Origin: Clostridia bacterium
GTDB taxonomy: Bacteria > Bacillota > Clostridia > Oscillospirales > CAG-272
Reading direction: 5' to 3'
DNA: 55,775 bases
Assembly: GCA_017461055.1 (NCBI GenBank)
Contig: JAFTZI010000061.1
Coordinates: 1 to 55,775 of the forward strand
The position numbers and the translations under genes were made by a program. Positions 49,844-55,775 of this stretch are shown piece by piece. The notes under the pieces were generated by a model. That model was not told the DNA's origin, searched no databases, and saw only the letters and a list, made by a program, of their open reading frames with translations. Numbering within the stretch: position 1 is the stretch's first letter; each line of letters opens with the position of its first letter.

Positions 49844-49873
49844 AAAATAAATTATCACTAAGGAGAGTTAGCT

Positions 49874-51610
49874 ATGGAATTTAAAATTGAAGGCAATAAA
49901 TTTATAAAGGACGGAGAGGAGCTTAAGATAATTTCGGGCGCTGTCCATTACTTCAGAAATATGAGGGACACATGGCGAGATATATTCAAAAAAATGAAGG
50001 CTATGGGTCTTAATTGTGTGGAAACCTACTGCGCGTGGAATATGCACGAAAAGAAAATGGGAGAGTTCGATTTTTCGGGCAACCTTGATATTAAGGAATT
50101 TATTAATATTGCAAATGAAGAGGGCTTAATGGCAATTGTCCGCCCGGGACCTTATATTTGTGCAGAATGGGAGTTTGGTGGCTTACCCTGGTGGCTGCAA
50201 ACAATGGACGACATGGAAATTCGTTGCCAAAATAAGACATATATGGAGCGCTTTGAGATATACCTATCTCAAATATTCGACCAAATCCGTCCGCTTCTTT
50301 CAACAAACGGCGGTCCTATCATTATGATGCAATGCGAAAATGAATATGGCTACTATGGTGACGACAAGGAATACCTAAAGAAATTATACGAAATTTACCG
50401 TAAATATAATATAGACGTACCTCTTTTCACATCTGACGGAACAGGTGAGGCTGACCTGTTAGACGGTACAATTGATGGCTGTCTTGCGACACTGAACTTC
50501 GGCTCACGCGTTGAGGAAAACTTTAAGGCGCATGACAAGCTTTTCCCAAATTCCCCCAAAATGTGTATGGAAATGTGGAATGGCTGGTTCGATGCTTGGG
50601 GAGATGGCTTCCATCATACCACAAGCGCCAAGGATTACGCACAGGTGGTAGATGAAATGCTGACTCGCGGCAGCTTGAATATGTATATGCTCATAGGTGG
50701 CACTAACTTTGGCTTTACAAGCGGAGCTAACCATTATGAAAAATTTGCCCCCGACGTTACAAGCTATGATTATGATGCACCCTTAACCGAGTGCGGAGAT
50801 ATTACTCCGAAATATATGGCTTTGCGTGAGGTAATAGCTAAGCACACAGGCAAAGAATTGCCGCCTGTTCCTGCCAACAGAGCAAAAAGAGCATATGGCA
50901 AGGTAGAGCTACCGTTTGCGGCAAGCCTGTTTGATAATATGAATAAGCTATCAGCTCCCACATTTTCAAATGTGCCGAAATGTATGGAAGCATACGGACA
51001 GGGCTATGGCTATATTGCTTATGCAACAAAGCTGAACCGTGATTATGACGATGTGGATATATTCTTTGAGAGCTTAGGCGACAGAGCTCAGATTTACGTA
51101 AACAGAGCTTTACAGGGCATTGTATATGTAAACGATGATGAGCTAAAGGTAAAAATCACAGCTAAGGCAGGAGATACATTAACAATTCTTGTAGAGAATA
51201 TGGGCAGAGCCAACTTCGGACCAAAGATGATGCGCAAAAAGGGTATTGCAGGCAGACTCCTGTTGGGCAGAAGAATCCATTTTAACTGGGATGTTTATAC
51301 CTTGCCAATGGATAACCTTGACTTGCTTGAATATGGCACAGAGGCAAAGGAGCAATCCTGCTTCTATAAAGGCAGCTTCACAGTTGATAAATGCGCTGAT
51401 ACCTTCTTGTATCTTAACAGCTTCAGAAAGGGCTTCGTCCTTATAAATGGCTTTAATATCGGCAGATATTGGGAAATAGGACCGCAAAGGAGCCTATATG
51501 TTCCTGCCTCGCTTTTAAGAGAGGGCGAAAACGAAATAGTAGTTTTTGAATCCGACGGAATCAAGGGCGAAAGAGCAGTTGAGTTTTTGGATTACCCAAC
51601 ACTTCAATGA
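49874..51610 (+). CDS. GH35 beta-galactosidase
   Basis: Hydrolyses terminal beta-galactosides. The 578-residue protein lacks a signal peptide, so it acts in the cytoplasm on imported glycans. Barrel blocks: SGAVHYFRN, LNCVETYCAWNMHE, IVRPGPYICAEWEFGGLPWW, acid/base Glu in QCENEYG (E157), nucleophile in CMEMWNGWFDAWG (E233), MLIGGTNFGFTSGA and SYDYDAPLTE, all standard for GH35. C-terminal beta domains (VNRALQGIVYV, GRYWEIGPQRSLYVP) complete it. AAGGAG lies 8 nt upstream of the ATG. Its natural terminator seems to have been split by a repeat (51617-51968). Confidence 0.95.
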   Translation: MEFKIEGNKFIKDGEELKIISGAVHYFRNMRDTWRDIFKKMKAMGLNCVETYCAWNMHEKKMGEFDFSGNLDIKEFINIANEEGLMAIVRPGPYICAEWEFGGLPWWLQTMDDMEIRCQNKTYMERFEIYLSQIFDQIRPLLSTNGGPIIMMQCENEYGYYGDDKEYLKKLYEIYRKYNIDVPLFTSDGTGEADLLDGTIDGCLATLNFGSRVEENFKAHDKLFPNSPKMCMEMWNGWFDAWGDGFHHTTSAKDYAQVVDEMLTRGSLNMYMLIGGTNFGFTSGANHYEKFAPDVTSYDYDAPLTECGDITPKYMALREVIAKHTGKELPPVPANRAKRAYGKVELPFAASLFDNMNKLSAPTFSNVPKCMEAYGQGYGYIAYATKLNRDYDDVDIFFESLGDRAQIYVNRALQGIVYVNDDELKVKITAKAGDTLTILVENMGRANFGPKMMRKKGIAGRLLLGRRIHFNWDVYTLPMDNLDLLEYGTEAKEQSCFYKGSFTVDKCADTFLYLNSFRKGFVLINGFNIGRYWEIGPQRSLYVPASLLREGENEIVVFESDGIKGERAVEFLDYPTLQ

Positions 51611-51616
51611 AAACAG

Positions 51617-51968
51617 AAGGCTGACACCTTAGGGGGCGCGTGAACCCCCAAAAACTCATACTTCGTTTCGACCCCTACACCCAAAACAAAATGGATAGAT
51701 ATATGGTGCTGTTTCAATTAGGTAAATAGCACAAATCATGCCTTCTCCTGTGGGAGAAGGGGGACCACGCAGTGGTGGATGAGGAGTAAATCCGACTTGG
51801 AAAACACCTCGTCCGTCTGCATTCGGCATCCACCTTCTCCACTGGAGAAGGTTATTTGTTTATATTATCGTACAAAAGCTTTTTTAATGAGCCAACTTGA
51901 CTTTGCCAAGGCTTGACAGATTAGGAGTAGAAATTTTCGGTTTTGCCCCTAAGGTGTCAGCCTTTTTT
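51617..51968 (+). terminator. Terminator arms of the GH35 gene separated by 310 bp of repeat
   Basis: A 19-bp perfect inverted repeat, AAGGCTGACACCTTAGGGG (51617-51635) and its complement (51946-51964), the second arm running into TTTTTT (51963-51968). The first arm starts 6 nt after the GH35 stop. Joined, they would form a textbook intrinsic terminator. The 310 bp between hold a GGGGG/CCCCC hairpin, an inverted GTAGGGG element (51655-51679) and the composite repeat at 51741-51869. No gene is seen in this stretch. Confidence 0.65.
51741..51869. repeat. Composite CCTTCTCC repeat, copy 2
   Basis: CCTTCTCC/GGAGAAGG hairpin (51741-51760), GGGGGACCACGCAGTGGTGG, GATGAGG, ACACCTCGTCC, TGCATTCGGCA, CCACCTTCTCCACTGGAGAAGG and the tail TTATTTGTTTATATTAT. 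Same block order as 7-207, but without the 75-bp internal insert. Confidence 0.75.
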
Positions 51969-52032
51969 ATTTAATAAGCTATCATAATTTTAAAAAAGCA
52001 GAATAGACATATATAAAAAGGAGAGTGATAGC

Positions 52033-54627
52033 TTGCAGGACAGAAAAAACGGACTAACAGACAAGGAGGTACTGTTATCAAGAGAAAAATACGGCGCAAA
52101 CAGGCTTAAGGAATATAAAAGAAAAAGCTTCTTTAAATGCTTTTTGTCTAATCTTGGCGACCCTATAATCAAGGTATTGATAGGTGCGCTGTTCATTAAT
52201 ATAATTTTTATGTTTCCTAACATAAATTGGTTTGAAAGCGGTGGAATTTTATCTTCGATTATAATAGCAACCTTGGTGTCTACCATATCGGAATACAGCA
52301 GCGAAAACAGCTTTGAAAAGCTCCGCGAGCAAAGTCAAAGCTCGGTTGCAATTGTAAAAAGAGACGGGGACGTGTGCGAAATTAACGGCGAGGACATAGT
52401 TGTAGGGGATTTGTACATTGCGGGCGCAGGAAACAGTATTTTAGCAGACGGAATTATTAAAAAAGGAGAAATCAGCCTTGACGAAAGCGCCTTGACCGGC
52501 GAAAGCAAGGAAATACATAAAAAAGCAGGAGACAGGGTGTTAAAGGGAAGCCTTGCCTTAAGCGGTGAGTGTGAAATATGCGTTGAAAGCGTTGGCGAGG
52601 GCACATATTACGGTAAGGTGGCAAGAGAATTAAGAGGAGATACAAGACCAAGCCCGCTTAAGAAAAGGTTAAGTCAGCTTGCAAAGTCAATCAGTAAGCT
52701 TGGGTATTTAGCCGCATTTTTAATAGCGCTTGCATATCTTTTTAACACCTTTATAATTGATGCGGGCTTTGAGTGGTCAAGGACACTCGGTATGCTAAGC
52801 GATATAAAATTCTTATTCTCTAAGCTGTTGAATGCACTCACCCTTGCAGTTTCAATAGTAGTTGTAGCTGTGCCTGAGGGACTTCCTATGATGATAACGG
52901 TGGTCCTTTCCTCAAATATGAAAAAAATGATGAAGGACAATGTTCTTGTTAAAAAGCTTGTGGGAATTGAAACCTCGGGAAATATAAATCTTCTCTTTAC
53001 AGATAAAACAGGAACGTTAACAGAGGGCAAGCTGAGAGTAAAGGAAATACATTTAGCAGATGGCAATACATATTCGACCTATGGCGGACTTAAAAAATCT
53101 CCAAATGTTGAAAAATATGTGACCCTGTGTGCAAATTTGTGCAATTTTGCAGCTTTAAGCGGAAAAAGAGCAATAGGCTCGGACGCGCTTGACAGATGCT
53201 TGAAGGAATATTTTATATCAAGCAGATTAGATTATAGAATAGTTAAAAAAATTCCCTTTGACAGCGACAAAAAATATTGTTGTGTAAGCGTGGAGGGTCA
53301 GGGCGAAAAAATGTGGCTCTTTAAGGGGGCGCCCGAAAAAATTATTGAGGCAAGCTGTCAATATTTAACCTCTGACGGTGAGCTGAAGCCATTGGATGCG
53401 GACACAAAAAAGAGCATATACAGTAAGCTTTCCCTCTTGGCAAGCAAGTCCTACCGAATTGTTGCCTTGGCTCAGAAGGAAAAAGGAAGCGACCTTGATT
53501 GCTTGAATTTTGTATCATTAATAGCTATAAGGGACAAAATAAGGAAGGAAGTTCCAAGGGCAATAGAGGAAGTACAAATGGCTGGCGTTGGCGTTGTAAT
53601 GATTACAGGAGATAACCCTGACACCGCCGAGGCAATTGCCAAGGAGTGCGGCATTATTTCCCCGAGGACACAAAGAAGTGAAATTATAACGGGAAAAATG
53701 CTTGAAAAATTAACTGATGAGCAATTGAAGGAGCTTCTTCCAAGGGTTGCGGTAATAGCGCGAGCCTTGCCCTCGGACAAAAGCCGACTTGTGCGCGTAG
53801 CACAGGAAATGGGATGCGTTGTAGGTATGACAGGAGACGGAATTAATGACGCCCCCTCATTAAAGGCGGCAGATGTAGGCTTTGGAATGGGTTCGGGCAC
53901 AGAGGTTGCCAAGGAGGCTTGCGATATTGTAATTTCCGATAACAATTTTGCCTCAATCGTAAAGGCGATACTTTATGGCAGAACAATATTCGAATCAATA
54001 AGAAAATTCATAATCTTTCAGCTTACAATGAACTTAGGAGCAGTCGGAATATCGCTTTTAGGCCCGTTTATCGGTGTAGATAATCCTGTAACAGTAACTC
54101 AAATGCTTTGGGTAAACATCATAATGGATACCCTTGGCGCTCTTGCCTTTGCAAAGGAGCCCTATTTGCAGGAGTATATGAAGAGAAAGCCCAAATCTAT
54201 TGATGAAAAAATTATATCAAAGGGAATGCTAAGAAAAATAGCATTTACGGGAATTTATGTGCTCATTTTGTGCGTTTGGTTCTTAAAGAGCGACACTCTC
54301 CCCCTTCTTTTAACAAAGGGAGATGACAAATACATATTAAGCGCATTCTTTGCTATGTTTATCTTTACAGGTATTTTTGCCTGCTTTACAGCAAGAACGG
54401 ACAGAATGAACATTCTTTACGGAATAGGCAAAAATAAATCCTTTTTGGCAATAATGCTGCTGATATCTGTTATGCAAATGGCTTTTATTTATTTTGGAGG
54501 GGATACCTTTAGATGCGTTCCCTTGTATTTTGGAGATTTGGTAAAGGTAATTTTAATTTCCTTTACCGTTGTAATATTTGATTTTGTAAGAAAGCTTATT
54601 AAATGGAGGAAAAAGAAATGTCAATAA
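52033..54627 (+). CDS. P-type calcium-transporting ATPase (type II)
   Basis: An 864-residue cation pump. N-terminal LTDKEVLLSREKYGANRLKE is the cation-ATPase N domain; actuator DESALTGES; membrane helix 4 carries VAVPEGLPM (near 279), the calcium-type PEGLP rather than a heavy-metal CPC; phosphorylation site FTDKTGTLTEG (near 324); TGDNPDTAEAIAKECG; TGDGINDAPSLK (near 600); then four to six C-terminal helices with LWVNIIMDTLGALAFAKEP. Most like the PMCA-type bacterial Ca2+ pumps, though Na+/K+ or Mg2+ cannot be excluded. Start is TTG at 52033-52035 with AGGAGAG upstream. Overlaps the S1 gene by 10 nt. Confidence 0.92.
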   Translation: MQDRKNGLTDKEVLLSREKYGANRLKEYKRKSFFKCFLSNLGDPIIKVLIGALFINIIFMFPNINWFESGGILSSIIIATLVSTISEYSSENSFEKLREQSQSSVAIVKRDGDVCEINGEDIVVGDLYIAGAGNSILADGIIKKGEISLDESALTGESKEIHKKAGDRVLKGSLALSGECEICVESVGEGTYYGKVARELRGDTRPSPLKKRLSQLAKSISKLGYLAAFLIALAYLFNTFIIDAGFEWSRTLGMLSDIKFLFSKLLNALTLAVSIVVVAVPEGLPMMITVVLSSNMKKMMKDNVLVKKLVGIETSGNINLLFTDKTGTLTEGKLRVKEIHLADGNTYSTYGGLKKSPNVEKYVTLCANLCNFAALSGKRAIGSDALDRCLKEYFISSRLDYRIVKKIPFDSDKKYCCVSVEGQGEKMWLFKGAPEKIIEASCQYLTSDGELKPLDADTKKSIYSKLSLLASKSYRIVALAQKEKGSDLDCLNFVSLIAIRDKIRKEVPRAIEEVQMAGVGVVMITGDNPDTAEAIAKECGIISPRTQRSEIITGKMLEKLTDEQLKELLPRVAVIARALPSDKSRLVRVAQEMGCVVGMTGDGINDAPSLKAADVGFGMGSGTEVAKEACDIVISDNNFASIVKAILYGRTIFESIRKFIIFQLTMNLGAVGISLLGPFIGVDNPVTVTQMLWVNIIMDTLGALAFAKEPYLQEYMKRKPKSIDEKIISKGMLRKIAFTGIYVLILCVWFLKSDTLPLLLTKGDDKYILSAFFAMFIFTGIFACFTARTDRMNILYGIGKNKSFLAIMLLISVMQMAFIYFGGDTFRCVPLYFGDLVKVILISFTVVIFDFVRKLIKWRKKKCQ

Positions 54628-55553
54628 ATAAATATCTCTTTGAGGGGGCTTTGATAGGAACAAGCGAAAACAGGGAATACGTATCCTCTCTTCGAGGCTT
54701 GGAAAAAGCAAGACAAGAGGGCAAAATCCTTGAGGGAGTGGTTAAAATGTGCGATAGCTCCACGCTTGAAATGCACATTGATTTGTGCGGAATTGATGGC
54801 GTAATTCCCAAGGAGGAAAGCGTATATGCTTTTCCGATTAAGGACATTGCCATAATAACAAGAGTTGGCAAGGCAGTAGCCTTTAAGGTTATGCAAATAG
54901 AGAAAAATGAAAAGGGAGAAACAAGAGCTATTTTGTCCCGTAAGGAAGCGCAAAGGGAATGTATGGAAAATTACTTAATGGACTTAATCCCGGGGGACAT
55001 AATTCCTGCAAAAATTACGCATTTTGAAAGCTTTGGCGCGTTTGTAGACGTTGGCTGCGGAATAGCCTCATTAATGTCAGTTGATTCCATATCGGTTTCA
55101 CGAATATCAAGCCCAAGAGACAGATTTTCCATACGTCAGGAAATAAAGGCGGTAGTAAAATCAATTGATTATGAAAGTCAAAGGCTGTATGTTTCCACAA
55201 AGGAGCTTTTCGGCACTTGGGAGGAAAACGCAAGCAGCTTTTCTGTTGGCCAAACCGTTTCAGGTGTTGTAAGAAGCATAGAAAGCTACGGTATATTTGT
55301 TGAGCTGACTCCGAATTTAGCAGGACTTGCAGAATTAAAGGAGGACGTTTCCGTAGGAGATGCCTGTGCTGTGTACATTAAAAGCATAATGCCGGAAAAA
55401 ATGAAAATCAAGCTTGTGATTATTGATACCTATGAAAACAAAAGAGAGGTGCAAGAGGACTCCGCATTCCTTAAGGACATAGAGGAAAAGCATATAGATT
55501 ATTGGAGGTATTCCCCTGACAATTGCGAAAAGCTGATAGAGTCCACCTTTTAA
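54618..55553 (+). CDS. S1-domain RNA-binding protein
   Basis: A 311-residue protein with three S1-like repeats: about 36-108 (LEGVVKMCDSSTLEMHIDLCG, divergent), 125-195 (PGDIIPAKITHFESFGAFVDVGCGIASLMSVD, best match) and 210-270 (VGQTVSGVVRSIESYGIFVELTPNLAG). The N-terminal NKYLFEGALIGTSENREYVSSLRGLEKARQEG and the tail YWRYSPDNCEKLIESTF are conserved in Firmicute proteins annotated only as S1 RNA-binding. Probably contacts RNA or ribosomes. The ATG at 54618 fits GGAGG 8 nt upstream, located inside the ATPase gene, with a 10-nt overlap; an ATG at 54603 is upstream of that site. Confidence 0.85.
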   Translation: MSINKYLFEGALIGTSENREYVSSLRGLEKARQEGKILEGVVKMCDSSTLEMHIDLCGIDGVIPKEESVYAFPIKDIAIITRVGKAVAFKVMQIEKNEKGETRAILSRKEAQRECMENYLMDLIPGDIIPAKITHFESFGAFVDVGCGIASLMSVDSISVSRISSPRDRFSIRQEIKAVVKSIDYESQRLYVSTKELFGTWEENASSFSVGQTVSGVVRSIESYGIFVELTPNLAGLAELKEDVSVGDACAVYIKSIMPEKMKIKLVIIDTYENKREVQEDSAFLKDIEEKHIDYWRYSPDNCEKLIESTF

Positions 55554-55611
55554 AATACAAGGCACAATAGCCAACGAGCCGTCGTTTTTAAGTGAAATTG
55601 TATAAATTATG

Positions 55612-55631
55612 CCTTCTCCCACTGGAGAAGG
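55612..55631. repeat. Composite CCTTCTCC repeat, solo hairpin copy
   Basis: Only the outer hairpin CCTTCTCC/GGAGAAGG (55612-55619, 55624-55631) with loop CACT and the tail CAATTTGTTGTAT remains; lead-in AAATTATG matches AAATCATG before copy 2. It looks like a collapse between the two end hairpins of the full repeat. The 58 nt before it (55554-55611) show nothing. Confidence 0.6.
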
Positions 55632-55653
55632 CAATTTGTTGTATACCGAAAAC

Positions 55654-55775
55654 CACGCGATAGTCGCGTGAGTTCCAAAGAGGTTAACCGATGAGAAAAA
55701 ATCCTCCGATCGTGATATAATAGAAGCGACCTGCCAGTCAAATCTAAAACACAAACGGAGGATTTATCTATGAAA
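55654..55775 (+). mobile_element. Left end of an IS200/IS605-like (Y1 transposase) element
   Basis: A perfect subterminal hairpin CACGCGA/TCGCGTG (55654-55670), then GGTTAACCGATGAG, an extended -10 promoter TGATATAAT (TATAAT 55716-55721), and a strong ribosome site before ATG at 55770. This layout agrees with my memory of IS200-type left ends in gut Clostridia. AAATCCTCCG (55699-55708) is the exact complement of CGGAGGATTT (55756-55765) that contains the ribosome site. The body lies outside the window, so the family call is inference. Confidence 0.5.
55770..55775 (+). CDS. Truncated gene start (probable Y1 transposase TnpA)
   Basis: Only ATGAAA is inside the window. The start is supported by CGGAGGA 7 nt upstream and the promoter at 55716-55721. 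Identity is guessed from the element-like leader. Confidence 0.35.

Overview
The window is a 55.8-kb chromosomal stretch of a low-to-moderate GC Gram-positive bacterium, most likely an uncultured gut Clostridia lineage. Evidence for this: an ispH-rpsA fusion behind cmk and plsC, dnaD and dnaI-type replication genes, a ThiI without rhodanese domain, DUF1292 and DUF896 proteins, textbook sigma-A promoters (TTGAMW-17-TATAAT), strong AGGAGG ribosome sites, and glycosidases typical of intestinal glycan users (GH31, GH78, GH35). I cannot name a genus from sequence alone. No tRNA, rRNA, CRISPR array or prophage is visible.

Layout. 1-684 is a repeat-rich non-coding end with a possible gene remnant. 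685-4261 (minus): proB-proA-thiI-DUF1292. 4389-11860 (plus): zapA, a U32 protease-family protein, maf, nth, a GNAT-GH31 fusion and a TSUP/polyprenol-kinase-like fusion, mostly overlapping by 1-17 nt. 11973-12716: a regulator with a Cys-ladder repeat domain. 12716-13511: a dense block of hairpin arrays and palindromes. 13579-14749 (minus): rplJ-rplL with an L10 leader and attenuator. 14809-15006: an isolated promoter-terminator unit. 15048-20521 (minus): topB-rimI-tsaD-dnaD-dnaI. 20630-24420 (minus): GH78 rhamnosidase, mnmA, DUF896, a small lipoprotein. 24509-26747 (plus): an SmtB-type zinc sensor with its palindromic operator, and a zinc-exporting P-type ATPase. 26866-30309: an epimerase, a radical SAM/SPASM protein and NAD(P)HX repair. 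30373-36803 (minus): a five-gene operon (CotH surface protein, beta-lactamase-like hydrolase, SGNH hydrolase, Mrr-like endonuclease, alpha/beta hydrolase). 37007-43200 (plus): ABC-F, flavoprotein, cmk, plsC, ispH-rpsA. 43249-46578: a microprotein, a multi-zinc-ribbon protein and a Rad3/DinG helicase. 46659-55553: asnS, an aminotransferase, GH35, a Ca-type P-ATPase and an S1 protein, separated by repeats. The window ends inside the left end of an IS200-like element.

How the genes work together. Most are housekeeping: proline synthesis, tRNA thiolation and t6A, replication restart and helicase loading, lipid and isoprenoid synthesis, translation. They are mixed with sugar catabolism (GH31, GH78, GH35, mutarotase) and metal and calcium export.

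The most unusual material is not a classic gene cluster. It is a set of modular hairpin arrays in which short stems vary while 7-8 nt spacers stay constant, plus about nine copies of a GTAGGGG palindrome. One repeat sits in the loop of what looks like a once-intact terminator after the GH35 gene. On the protein side the standouts are an ABC-F ATPase in which every motif of one composite ATP site is lost, a Cys-ladder regulator, two odd fusions and a 35-residue Cys-rich membrane microprotein.
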